DNA of 64,000 nucleotides from Macrotis lagotis (taxonomy: Eukaryota; Chordata; Mammalia; Peramelemorphia; Peramelidae), in the NCBI RefSeq assembly GCF_037893015.1, contig NC_133658.1, positions 16,980,566 to 17,044,565 on the forward strand, read 5' to 3'. Both the position numbers and the translations under genes were made by a program. The notes beneath the pieces are model-generated. The model was not told the origin of the DNA. It did no database searches and saw nothing but the letters and a program-made list of their open reading frames with translations. Each line of letters starts with the position of its first letter. Within the stretch, counting starts at the first letter, position 1. Below are positions 45,450-56,110 of this stretch, in pieces.

Positions 45450-45585
45450 AGGTGAAGCATTCAATTTGGATCAATGAATACCATGGATACAATGTGAAGA
45501 CTAACAGACTGTCTTCTGTGGGGTGGGGGGAGGGAAGTAAGATTAGGGGCAAAATTGTAAAACTCAAATAAAATCTGATAAGATC
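45450..45585 (+). repeat. marsupial L1 3' terminus
   Basis: 'ggatacaatgtgaagactaa', 'cagactgtcttctgtggggt', then gggagggaagtaagattagg and 'aattgtaaaactcaaataaa'. It shares its order with 54425-54560. Confidence 0.7.
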
Positions 45586-46349
45586 AGGTATAAAGGTCTT
45601 GAGTTCGGCCTTTAAGGAAATCTGTAAGCATACAGAACATACTCAGAAAAAATACTGACAATAACACGGTTTTTTTCCAATGTTTGTATATCTCTGTTCC
45701 CCAGTTTACTACAATTGGGTTCCTTTCCTAGGATTTCTGAATGTCTTAACTGAGAAATGTAATTCTAACTGAATCATTTTTACTTTTACCCTAAAGTTTC
45801 AGTCACTACCTTGAGATTTTTAAGCCCACCCCATATCAACTATTTACTTAAGAAAACTATTTTATACTTTCAAAAAAAAAAAAACTAGGAGCAGAAACTC
45901 TGACAAGATGGATGGCTGATGAAAAGCCTCTGGTAGGGTGATTTGGGGAGGCCAGAAACCTAGAAATGAGCTGGAAAATTGGTCTACAAAATTCAAATAA
46001 TACTTGGGCAGAGGAGCTGAATCACTTGGTCAAACATATTCCATAGTAAAGTTTCACATGAAGAATTGGTTACATCAGAATGAGTGTCCATGGACCTAAA
46101 ATACAATGAATTCACAAAGTGCAAGGGTAATGCAGACTTTAGGCAGACCTTGGATAACAGGAGAACAGGTACAGTCAGCAAGATGAAAAATGGACCTGAA
46201 GACATTCAGAAGGATACCCACTGGAAGCTCCATAGAAGAATCCAAAAAAGAGTACCATGGACAGCAGCAGTCCCTTTGGAAATGTATTGGACCAAAGGAC
46301 TGACACTTTACACTTTACTGACACACTACACAATTAAGTATGAAGAGAG

Positions 46350-46436
46350 GCCTATATCTATATATCTATATATCTATATATCTATATATATATATATATA
46401 TACACATATACATATACATACACATACACATATGAG
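46350..46436. repeat. TA/TC/CA-type compound microsatellite
   Basis: Runs of ctatatat followed by tatatata, acatatac and cacatacaca units. Confidence 0.9.
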
Positions 46437-46455
46437 ACAGAGACAGACACAGAGA

Positions 46456-46607
46456 GAGGGGCAGCTGGATGGCACAACAGATAGAGCACTGACCCTGGAA
46501 TCAAGAGGACTTGAGTTCAAATTTGGTCTTAGTCACTTAATAATTACCTAGTTGTGTGACCTTGAACAAGTCACTTAAGCCCACTGCCTTTGCAAAAAAA
46601 AAAAAAA
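46456..46607 (+). repeat. WSINE-type SINE
   Basis: Reads ggggcagctggatggcacaa to tgcctttgcaaaaaaaaaaa. Confidence 0.9.
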
Positions 46608-47089
46608 GAACAAGAGAGAAAACAGCAAAGCAGAGACTAAATTTGTTATAACTGTCCAGAAAATGACTATACATAGACACACAGCTGAGTAAGACTGGAA
46701 GCACAAATGGTCATCCATGTTCCAGTCATTCCTAGAGAAGCATTTGAATATAATAGCTCAAGAGTTTTGTGTTGTTTATATGTAGGGTTTTGAAGATATT
46801 TAATAAATGTTTGTTGAATATAAAACAAAGCTGAATGGAGGCTGACCTGCACAAAGACCAAATAGAAGAGGATTTTCTTTGGGGGCTAAAACCATCCATA
46901 TTCGGGATATGTGGAAGTGACTCAATTACTTCATATTGAGAGCTCAAGATGATGAGGATTTTCTTTTTAGTAACCAATGGTTTTCAATATTGAATTTGCC
47001 CGTTGCCTGTTAGTACATTCCTTTGGCAGTGGAAGATAAAGAGAAGATTAATCTGTCCAGCTGGATTTTGCCACTTTAAATATATGCTG

Positions 47090-47465
47090 GACAGGCATCT
47101 CTGATCACCCCCATTCAAGTCTCTTCCCATTCAAGTCCATCTTCCACTCAGCTGCCAAATTGATCTTCTTAAAGTATAAATATGACCTTTCTACCACTTC
47201 GGGGAAGTCTCTAGTACTTCCAGGAAAAAAATGGAGGCTTTTGAGGGTCTTCATAACCTGGCCCCACTCTTTTTCCAATTCTCTCATACATTCTTCTATA
47301 CACCCTGAGGTCCACCGACACTGGCCTCCTTCTATTCTTCTGACAAAACCAGAGGAACCAGTTGTGCCCCCATACCTGAATCATTCTGCCTCCCTGGCTT
47401 CCTTTCAAATTCCAACCTCATTTTCATCTTCTATAGGAAGCTTTTTTCTGAATCCCTTTTAGATT
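47090..47465 (+). repeat. L2 LINE 3' region
   Basis: 'caaattgatcttcttaaagt', 'ggaggcttttgagggtcttc', 'ataacctggccccactcttt', then tgaggtccaccgacactggc follow L2 order. The 100-codon frame over it is an artefact. Confidence 0.6.
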
Positions 47466-47469
47466 AGTC

Positions 47470-47990
47470 CCTTCCCTGAGATAACCACTAATTTATCTTG
47501 ATACATTACTGCTGTTGCTGCATACAATGGTCTCCTGGTTCTACTCCTTTCACTTTGTATGAGTTCATATATGTCTTTCCCATGTTTTTCTGAAACCATT
47601 CCCCCCATTATTGCTATAAATATGATTGTATTCATCACAATCACAGTTTGTTCAGCTATTCCCTATATGATAGGTATTGTCTCAATTTCCAAGTCTCCAC
47701 CACAACTTAAAGAATTGCTATAAATAATTTTTGTGCAAATACCTCCTTTTCCTCTTTCTTTGATCTCCTTGAGATGTGGACCTAGCAGTGGTATTTCTGA
47801 GTTATAAAGTATGCATAGTGCCTTTTGGGCTTCAAAATTATTCTCCAAGATGATTAGACCAGCTCGTAACTCCAGCAACAATGCAGCGTCCCTATTTTTC
47901 CTATCATCTCCAACACTGACCATTTTCCTTTTCTACCATGTTGGCCAAACTGATGAGTGTGATGTGTTACAGTGAACATGTAGTTACTTT
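47470..47990 (-). repeat. marsupial L1 ORF2 3' portion, reversed
   Basis: 'tcctggttctactcctttca', 'gtttttctgaaaccattccc', 'ttgttcagctattccctata', 'ttctccaagatgattagacc' and 'ttttccttttctaccatgtt' are the reverse of the L1 ORF2 end that appears forward at 33440-33800 and 6655-6760. Confidence 0.7.
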
Positions 47991-48470
47991 TTCTTTAATT
48001 TAATTTTCAGTTACATGTAAAGACAGTTATCAAAATTGAATTTTTTTAAGATTTTGAGTTCCACATTTTTCTACCTCCCTCTCCTATTTCTTCTGCAAGA
48101 CCTAAAATAGGTTATATATGTAAAGTCAGAACATCTAGATATTAATGTAATAACCATCCCCTCCAATTATCAGTTGGTTTGGATTGTCAAAGCAGGTGAT
48201 AATATGACTATTGAACTGAAATGTAGGGGAAATGGGCCAGGTTGCCCTTCAAAACAATATAAGATAGCTGAGAAGTCATCAGCAGCTGATGGCTCATTCT
48301 TGGTGAGCTTAATATCACTGAAGATGGGTTTGTTACACTTGATAACCAAGGCCACCTTGGCCCTAGGGATGGAGGGCTTAAAAATCTGTCTCAATGATAT
48401 CTGCTTTTGCTTTCACCACTTATCAGAGATATCTTAATAGGGACACAAAGCATCTCTGGAATGACCCAGT

Positions 48471-48960
48471 ACAAGGCTGTGAGGAAAGTGGTAGGATCTG
48501 GCAACACATGGAAAAAAATACTGATAATAATACTTTTAAAAGGCCCCTGCAGATTATTTTTCATGACTTTTGTTTTGTTTTGTTTTTTTTGTTTTTGCAA
48601 GGCAATGGAGTTAAGTGACTTGCCCAAGGGCACACAGCTAGGTAATTATTAAGTGTCTTGAACTCAGGTCCTCCTGACTCCAAGGCCGGTGCTCTATCTA
48701 CTGTACCACCTAGCTGACCCTCTGCAGATTATTTTTTAAAATATTTCAGAAATATTCCAAAATATAAGAAAACATGATTGACAACCCCAAAGGTAACTAT
48801 GAAGGTAGCAGTGACTGTTGACATTATGCTGATCTTACCTCCATAATATCTTTTAAGAGAATGACCTCTGGCCATTCCTTGGTCCTCCATAGTCTAGGAA
48901 TAGGCTTCTTGGATGGAATGTTTTGTCCATCTCTTGATCTCCTTGTCAAACAAGGACACA
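48471..48960 (+). repeat. unidentified duplicated segment, copy A (contains a SINE)
   Basis: 'ggaaagtggtaggatctggc', 'gattattttttaaaatattt', 'ccaaaggtaactatgaaggt', 'cttacctccataatatctt' and 'taagagaatgacctctggcc' recur in the same order at 49246-49660. Copy A is split by the SINE at 48568-48720. Family unknown, no coding potential seen. Confidence 0.65.
48568..48720 (-). repeat. WSINE-type SINE inside copy A
   Basis: From tttttgcaaggcaatggagt to taccacctagctgaccc. The host words 'ctgcagattattttt' lie on both sides, giving a clean target-site duplication of about 15 bases. Confidence 0.9.
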
Positions 48961-49245
48961 AAGTTGCCAGGGCATCGCTAACTTAGAATACAGATAAATT
49001 TGCAAAACATTATAAAGGAGGATAATGGAAATCTCACAAAAAAATAGCATGTGGGGAAAAGCCAGCAAAATGTAAAATAAGACACCTATATCAGCATCTA
49101 TATTAATTTGTCCCAAGAAAATCAAACTGGAAAAAGAACAAATGGAACAGAGCTGCCAGGGTTTCTATATATGATTCTCTTTTCATGAATAACAATGGAA
49201 CCACTACATACAAGACTCTTAGATGAAGAAGGGAAAACAGCATTC

Positions 49246-49660
49246 AAAGTGAAGGAAAGTGGTAGGACCTGGCAATACATGGAAGAAGATGAGCTGATAA
49301 TACTTTTAAAGGACTCTGAGGATTATTTTTCAAAATATTTCAGAGGGGTGAAAATTCCAAAATGAGGGAAGAAAGCATGAATGACATTCCCCCCAAAGGT
49401 AACTATGAAGATAGCAGTAACTGCTTATCCATATACTGATTTTACCTCCATAATATCTTTAAGAGAATATTCTCTGGCCATTCTTTTTTGCAGGGTGATG
49501 GGATTGAATGACTTGCCCAAGGTCACATGGCTAGTAAATATCAAGTATCTGAGGCCAAATTTGAACTCAGGTTCAAATCTTTAAGAGAATGACCTCTGGC
49601 CACCTAGTGGCTCCTAAGGCCATCCTTGGAAAGAATGAGAAGAGAATGTTTTGTAGAAAG
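49246..49660 (+). repeat. unidentified duplicated segment, copy B (contains a different SINE)
   Basis: Aligned with copy A from 'gaaggaaagtggtaggacct' to 'taagagaatgacctctggcc' and weakly on to gagaatgttttgt. It is split at a different place by a truncated SINE. Confidence 0.65.
49484..49577 (-). repeat. WSINE/CORE-type SINE, 5'-truncated, inside copy B
   Basis: ttttttgcagggtgatggga to aatttgaactcaggttcaaa, flanked on both sides by near-identical host sequence (tctttaagagaat, then ctctggcc). This fits a long target-site duplication of about 24 bases. Confidence 0.75.
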
Positions 49661-50890
49661 TTCTTTAGGGCAGGTCACATCCTCCGAATCACTTTTCTTC
49701 TATTCATCATGCTATGCTTTGTTTGTTGTAAATCTGTTTGGCTTGGTACAGTAGAACACAGACCCAAAGGCTCACCTCCAGAACAACTTACTCATATGGG
49801 CATTAAGCCCACAAGGAACTTTTTGTGACAACCAAATCACTTTTTCCAACCAACCTTTGAATATCCATATCAGATGAAATGGTAAACCCACCCAAAAGAT
49901 ATTTAGACTGTTATGTTCCAATCCAAATGGCCTAATAAGTGTTTCTGTGTCCTTCTGGTAAAAGACTTGGTTCTCCTCTTATTTCAGCACCACATAGCTC
50001 TGGTGCCACCTCCTACAGAAGGACTTTGGGATTCCCCTCTTCTACTTACTATTGCCCTCTCCCATATGAAATCATTTTGTATGTATTTTTATGTTCCTTC
50101 ATCTGTCTAAGTATTACATTCCTCTGGTAAGATATATTTAGGGCAAGAATTGCATTGTTTTGTTGCTATAGTTTTTTGATTTTGTGAGGGATTGGGAGGG
50201 TAGTTTCTTTTTGTGTTTAATTTTTATATTTTCATATATTTTATATTTTTCGTATATGATTTGCATGTATAGAGTAGATGTTTAATAAGCATTTGTTGAA
50301 TTCAAAATAAAAAGTGAATGGAGGCTGACCATGTATTCCCTACCCCTGCTGTAGAAGTCTGGCACCAGACTATCTATAACCATTGACTAAATCCCTACCG
50401 TATGCTGGATGCTGGGGATACAAAAATAAACCGAAAGTTCCTTTCCTTCAGGAGTGGAAGATACCCAACTCCACTTTAAAAGTCAGAGCAATATGGTTTT
50501 TATTCCAGAAAAAAAAAAAGCTTTCCAAGCAGGGGGATGACACAGCAAAAACCATGCTTTAGAAATATCGATTTGGCGGGTAGGTATGAGAGAAATTGGA
50601 GAGGGGTAAGACCGGATGACGGGAGACTATCCAGAGCATACCAAGAATGGAGTTAATGTTGTTGTGAAATAGATATATGATCATTCAAAACAGCCTGACT
50701 TACCTACTATCAAAGCAGGAAAAAGAAAATGGAGGAAGAATTATCACCTGAACTACAATGCCCAATGGAATGGGATTTAATCCCTTTCTGTCCTCACAGG
50801 GCCACTATCCCCCTACTACTTTAGGTCCAGGATCCCTTTCACTTGGACAATTGTCAAAGATTCCTCAATGGTTTCCCTGTCTCAATTGTC
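49661..50890. other. intergenic; only a short repeat-end motif recognised
   Basis: At 50275-50335, 'gtttaataagcatttgttga ... gtgaatggaggctgacc' resembles 46797-46852 ('tttaataaatgtttgttgaa ... ctgaatggaggctgacc'), an L2-type end with a shared flank. The rest is unassigned. Confidence 0.5.
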
Positions 50891-50899
50891 TCTTATCTA

Positions 50900-51180
50900 T
50901 CCTAAAGTGGTTTTTCTAAATAATCATGTTATCCTCTTATATAAATTCCAAAGGGCCTTTCATTGTCTTTAGAATCCAATATGAACTCCCCATTTGACTT
51001 TGAAAATCAAGCAACCAAGTCCCAACTCATGATTTGAGCCATTATATTATACATTTACCCTCCTTCCCATCCTCTGCCAGCCTGGCTCTATCTCTAGTCT
51101 CTGGACCTTTATCACTGCCCAAAGCTGACATCCACTGGTCCTTACAGGGGTGTTCAGGATCACTTCTTTCCTTCAAAACT
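50900..51180 (+). repeat. L2 LINE, first piece of a nested cluster
   Basis: 'tgttatcctcttatataaat', 'ccaaagggcctttcattgtc', 'ccttcaaaactcagctcta' is L2, broken here by a CORE-SINE and resuming at 51695. Confidence 0.6.
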
Positions 51181-51189
51181 CAGCTCTAA

Positions 51190-51690
51190 TTGTTGTTCAG
51201 GTATGTCCAACTCTTTAAGCTCCCCTTTGGGGTTTTCTTGGCAAAGATGCTGGAGTGGTTTGCCATTTCCTCCTCCAAAAGTTTGAGGAACTGAAGAAAA
51301 CAAGGTCACACAGCTACTATCTGAGGTCCACAGAGCAGCCTGGTAATACAGTGCAGTAGGGAGGAGCTGCACTCAAATTTGGTCTCAGATACCTGATAGC
51401 TGAAAGCTATGTGACCTTGGGCAAGTCACCTTGTACCCAGGGTACTGGAGATGTCCAGTCAACCTCCTTTATATCTGGCCACTGGACCCAGATGGCTCTG
51501 GAGGAGAAAGGGAGGCCGGGGACTTAGCATAACTCCCCTTCACTCAAATCCAATTTATATGAAAGTCATGGCTTAACTCCTCAGATGTCAAGGCCTTTGT
51601 GTCAGAACCTCAAAACTTCATCAACAACACCATTTTAACTCCGGCCTCCCCTACTCTAGCACTGCTGCTCTATCTACTGCCCCACCTAGC
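51190..51690 (-). repeat. CORE-SINE interrupted by a composite SINE
   Basis: The left part, 51190-51330, runs from 'attgttgttcaggtatgtcc' to gctactatctgaggtcc. The right part is about 51652-51690, 'tgctctatctactgcccc' to acctagcc. The composite SINE at 51335-51640 sits between them. Confidence 0.7.
51335..51640 (+). repeat. composite marsupial SINE inserted in the CORE-SINE
   Basis: The head 'cagcctggtaatacagtgca' is followed by 'gtgaccttgggcaagtcacc', 'ccactggacccagatggctc' and 'cactcaaatccaatttatat'. This is the same order as 40806-41095. Confidence 0.7.
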
Positions 51691-51694
51691 CAAC

Positions 51695-52045
51695 CAAGTT
51701 TCCTTTTGTGATTTGACTGTAAGCTGCTAGAGGGCAAGGACTGTCTTTTAATTTGTATTCCCATCCTATTTGTTGTTATAGTTCAGTCATTTTCAGTTGG
51801 GTCTGACTCTCTGTGACCCTGTTTAAGGTTTTCTAGGGAAAGATATGGAGTGATTTGCCAATTCCTTTTCCAGATAAGGAAACTGAGGCTAAAGGATAAA
51901 GTGACTTGCCTAGGGTCATACAACTACTAAGTATCTGAGGCCAGATTTGAACATAGCTCCTCCTTCCTCCAGACCCGGCACTCTACCTGTGCCACCCTAT
52001 CTGCCCAGTTCCCACCTTAGCATGGTACTTAACATTTATTTATGA
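51695..52045 (+). repeat. L2 3' end split by a second CORE-SINE
   Basis: 'gctagagggcaaggactgtc' (to about 51765) and 'ttagcatggtacttaacatt' (from 52016) are the two halves of an L2 3' end. A minus-strand CORE-SINE (51766-52012, 'agttcagtcattttcagttg' to 'tgccaccctatctgccc') lies between. Confidence 0.7.
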
Positions 52046-52139
52046 CCTTCCAAGAAGCCTTTCCTTATTATCTTCAATTTTTCCTTTCTTATGTGGGCAG
52101 GTTTTTTGCATGCTGACTCCCCCCCCCCCCAATTAGCTT

Positions 52140-52740
52140 GCATGCTCCTTAAGAGGCTGTCATTGTATCTCTAAGATATAACACCTGACTAGGAATACCC
52201 CCTCCAACTATCTTACACTTATTTTGAACGTATTTTATATTTGCTTAAATTTGTAGAGGTTATCTCCCTTGATAGAATGTAAGTTTCTTGAGGGCAGAGA
52301 CTGTCTCATTTTTTTGCTTCCTCTTCTTTACATCTGCTTCTAGATGCTGGAAGCAACTCTAGAGCACTGGCTGCCCCTTCCAGGTTAAGCTCATCACTTC
52401 TAAATTTAGCTGCTCACTCAAGCCTAGATTGACTCTACCCCTCTCAATTTCTTTCTCCTCTAATTGGAGGGTAGCACACCAAACTCCTTTCTTTAGAGAA
52501 GGCAGAAACTGGCCACTCAGCTTGCCTGCTTTGGGTCTGCAGCCCTTCCTGATTTCAACTCCAGTCACCAGGATGCCCCCTGAACCTGGTGTTCCCTGAA
52601 TTTTCCTTCCTCTTTGTCATCTCCCCTCTTGAGATTGGAAGCTCCTTGAGGGGAGAATTTGTTTTTCTTTTTATTACTTAGTATTTCCAGCATTTGGAAA
52701 TAGTAGGGGTTGGATAGATGTTCATCAGGTTGGACTGGAT
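52140..52740 (+). repeat. further L2 3'-end fragments
   Basis: Two more 'gaatgtaagtttcttgaggg / cagagactgtctc' and 'ggaagctccttgaggggaga' type ends indicate at least two additional L2 copies or a tandem of them. Confidence 0.5.
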
Positions 52741-52769
52741 TGCTCCAGCTGCTTTGTTAACTGACTTGT

Positions 52770-53060
52770 ATGAACTCCAGACGAAGGAAGCATGCCAGAA
52801 CAATTTAACCAAGGACACAATTTAAAGAAAAACATTGAAGTCAATACAGTGACCAAGTATGACTTCAGAGCACAACCCAGAGGTGGTCAACTTCTGGTGC
52901 AGAATGAGGCACACACTGTCAGACAAGGCCAGTTGGGTGATTTGGTTTTTCTGGACAATGGAGGATTACCTTTGAGATGGGGAAGTGACGTTCATTTAGA
53001 GACAGCAGGTTTATCATACAGTGAGGATGCAGGGGAATGATGTAGAGAATTATGACTGTA
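52770..53060 (+). repeat. interspersed repeat of unassigned family with an 82-codon frame
   Basis: 'atgaactccagacgaaggaa', then 'aaagaaaaacattgaagtc' resembles an abundant marsupial repeat end. The frame at 52792-53040 (MPEQFNQGHNLKKN start) matches no protein I recognise and is probably fortuitous. Confidence 0.35.
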
Positions 53061-53088
53061 GTTTTAATGCTGTTAAAGTCTTGTTAAT

Positions 53089-53715
53089 TGTGGAGGGCTG
53101 CTTGCTCCTGAGATGTAAACTCACCCCCTGGTGATTGTATCCTGCCTCCCCTTGACCCTGTTGTTTGTATCTCATACCCCATTTTCCCCTTCACTTAGCC
53201 TTGGCATGACAGGAAATGACATGTTGAACTTGGGCGCTCGACCTTGGCAAAGGAGGGACTAGTACATTAGCTTGCCATTGGAAGAGCCCTGGCCCAAGGT
53301 ATAAAACCACTCCCCAAGTGCCACCCTGCGTCCAACCTACTAGAAAGGGTATTTAATAGGCAGTGCCACCCCTTCAGGGGTTTTTGCTTCTTCCAGGGCT
53401 CCATCCAGAAGGATGGGACTTTCTTATATTCTTCTTTAACCCACATGGCATACCATGGGCCTCTCACCACATGGCCAGGTTAAGCCAAGTCTCTGTGTTG
53501 CCTGCCCTTTTTTCTTTCTCACTCAGACTTCACCTGGCCCGTCTTCGGGGTGCTTACTGCTTTTCTTACTAAATTCTAGCTTGTGTACTCTGTAACAATC
53601 TTTTGCCATAATAAAAACCTTTATAGTTTTAATGTATCAGAGAGCATTCCAATTCTTTCACCTTGGTCTTAAATCTTGTCTCCAATCTCTAAATCTTTAA
53701 TAATGGGCAACAGTG
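53089..53715 (+). mobile_element. probable solo LTR of an endogenous retrovirus (fossil)
   Basis: The stretch begins TGTGGAGGGCTGC and has a TATA box (TATAAAA at 53300-53306) and a poly(A) signal (AATAAA at 53610-53615) in the same orientation. About 100 bases of U5-like sequence follow, with an ending near a CA at 53711-53712. This U3-R-U5 order over about 625 bases fits one LTR. No internal retroviral region is seen on either side, so it looks like a solo LTR. Family and exact right end are unsure, and flanking direct repeats could not be confirmed by eye. Moderate age is inferred from the intact signals. Confidence 0.6.
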
Positions 53716-54189
53716 AGAACACAGTTTAACAAATGGTCATAGAATGGCATCCGTGCATCTACGAATGAAATTAATTTTATTAAGTCATATATCTCTGTCC
53801 CACTCTGGGGATGCAGAGACCAAAGCAAAATGACTGTCTGCCTTAAGGAGTTTACAGGTTAAAGAAATAATAGACTGGATATGGAAAAAAGCTCTAAAGA
53901 AGCTCATCCCCAAATGGATTTCATCATGGGTTTTGGTTGGGGGGGGGGGGGAAGAATCCTGGGAGCTATGGGGGAAGTGGATTAAAAACTGAACTCGGTG
54001 AGACAGTATGGATTGTTTACAATCTCTATTACAGGAGAAACACTGATAAGATCCCAAATCCATTAAAGGAAGTATAATTTTGCAAATGGCCTTCAACACC
54101 TTCCCTCTTTCGAAAGGTTCTTTTCCTCAGACACTTGACACTTAGTAGCTTGGGCAAGTCACTTAACCCTTTGCCTCCAATCCACCCCT

Positions 54190-54350
54190 CAAAAACAGAT
54201 CCTTTTCTTTTTTCCCCTGAGGCAATGGGGCTAAGTGACTTTGCTCCAGGTCACACAGCTAGTGGGTGTGTGCAAGCAGTGCCTGAGGCTGGATTAGAAA
54301 TCTGGTCCCCAAGACTCCAAGGGTGGTGCTCTATCTCCTGAAACACTTCA
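54190..54350 (-). repeat. diverged SINE (WSINE/CORE)
   Basis: 'ctgaggcaatggggctaagt', then 'aggtcacacagctagtgggt', to gtggtgctctatctcctg. Confidence 0.7.
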
Positions 54351-54424
54351 AAGGCCAGCTGAGGTGATACCCATCAGAAGAAATTAAGATATACCAGTCT
54401 CATATAATTGCTCTGTCATCACAT

Positions 54425-54560
54425 TCAACTGAGATCAATGTAGATCATGGAAACAATGTAAAGACTAACAGAATGCCTTCTGTGGGGAGTGGAAAGGGGG
54501 GAAGTAAGATTTGGGGAAAAATTGTAAAATTCAAAATAAATCTTTTATTAAAAAAATTAG
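54425..54560 (+). repeat. marsupial L1 3' terminus
   Basis: 'gaaacaatgtaaagactaac', agaatgccttctgtgggg, 'ggggaagtaagatttgggga', then 'attgtaaaattcaaaataaa'. Confidence 0.7.
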
Positions 54561-55334
54561 ATATACCAGTCTCAGATGCATCAATATACTGAAGCCAGTG
54601 TCTCTTCACAAGCATCAGATTATCTTTATCTATAAAATACAGCTCCTTAAGCTAGATGATGGGAAGTAACTCCCCAAACTTCCTATTGTTATAGAAATTT
54701 AATGGAATCCAAGGTCAGCAAAATGTAAATTAAGCCACCTGGGCTAGGTGCTAGAGGAAGCAAACCTACTCAACTTCAGATACTCCAGGGCCATGCACCG
54801 TGGAGTTACAAAGCCAAAAGCTGCTGGAAACAGGTTTTCTGTAGGGGGAGACATTTGATTTGATTAGCAGTGCAGCCTATCCTGGCTCTAAATAGAAGAA
54901 AGATTTGGGGCATTTGGGCAGTCTGGTTCTAGGAGGAGATTGCAGGATAGAAATGGCTGGCAGGCCTTTAAGTCAGGAAGACTTGGGTTCCAGTCCTGCC
55001 CCCGAGTCATCCTAGGCTAAACATCTGGGACAAGGCATGGGGAATTCTCTAAGAGTATTATGATGCAGAGAAAAAGTCAACTCGATCTGCTCAGGTGGAG
55101 AAGTTTCCTTGTCCAGAAGCTTCCTTTACCAATGACTTCACAGACCTAGGCCTTATCTCTAGGAGGAGGGAAGAGAACAATGAAGTGCAACAAGGACACC
55201 TCAAGCACAAGTCACTAACTGACCAGAGCTGGATGATAAATGCCAAATAATGGCAGACACCACAGAAACTAGACCAGGCCTAGGCTTAACCACTCCTCTG
55301 TCTGCCACAGCGGGTTAATCCCATACTTGGCAAC

Positions 55335-55570
55335 TGATGATCAGTCAATAAAGTATTGGATCTGGCCTCAGAAGTCCTGAGTTTAAATTCAACCTTGGAC
55401 TGGTTATTGGACTTTCAGCAAGTCATTTAACCTCTGCCTCAGTTTTCTCATCTATAAAATGGGGATAATAGCACCAACCTCTCAAGGTTGGTATGAGGAC
55501 AAAATGAGGTATCTTCAAAGTCCTTTGCAAGTCTTAAAACAATATATGAATACTAGTCATTATTGTTATT
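55335..55570 (+). repeat. MIR-family SINE, long copy
   Basis: 'ctcagaagtcctgagtttaa', 'ctcagttttctcatctataa', 'tcctttgcaagtcttaaaac', attattgttattagtatta. Confidence 0.75.
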
Positions 55571-55674
55571 AGTATTACTACTTTCTATTTCCTAAAAGTA
55601 CAACCTCTGATCTAGGGATTTCTTTTTTATGTCCAGGCACCTGCATGATAACATCCCCATCCCTAAGATCTGGG

Positions 55675-55860
55675 GCAGCTAGGTGGGGCAGTGGAGAGTC
55701 CCTGAGAATCAATCACCCCTGTTTGCCTCAGTTTCCTCATCTGTAAAATGAGATGGAAAAGGAAATGGTGAAGCACTCTAGTGTCTTTGCCAAGAAAACC
55801 TGAAGTGGGGTCTCAAAGAGTCAGATATGACTTAACAATGACTGGACATCCCAAGGACAC
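55675..55860 (+). repeat. CORE-SINE with an internal head deletion
   Basis: The head ggggcagctaggtggggcag joins 'tcagtttcctcatctgtaaa' after about 30 unrelated bases, then 'gccaagaaaacctgaagtgg' and gtctcaaagagtcagatatg. Confidence 0.75.
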
Positions 55861-56024
55861 AGCCTGGTCCTATGCTTCCTCCCCACACCCCATTAAATTT
55901 GTTTATAATCTGCTCTTGGTTTTCCAAAACAACTAGCCAGATTTGTAAACAGATTCATGCTAAAGTTTAATGGGCACTCATGGGTGAACATAATCCATTT
56001 CCCAAGTATCACATCTGGCTGGAT

Positions 56025-56110
56025 CACTGAGGCAGCATAGAGGGCATATCACTGGACTTGAAAGGCAGAAAGAACTGAGTTCAAATTCTGCCCCAGACCC
56101 TAGCCCTTGA
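56025..56110 (+). repeat. SINE head fragment
   Basis: 'gaggcagcatagagggcata ... gaactgagttcaaattctgc' is a tRNA-like SINE head of the MIR/CORE type. Confidence 0.5.

Noticed and set aside
48170-48394. A 74-codon minus-strand frame as a possible processed pseudogene
   Set aside because: The translation does not match any protein I know, and the surrounding sequence is old repeat.
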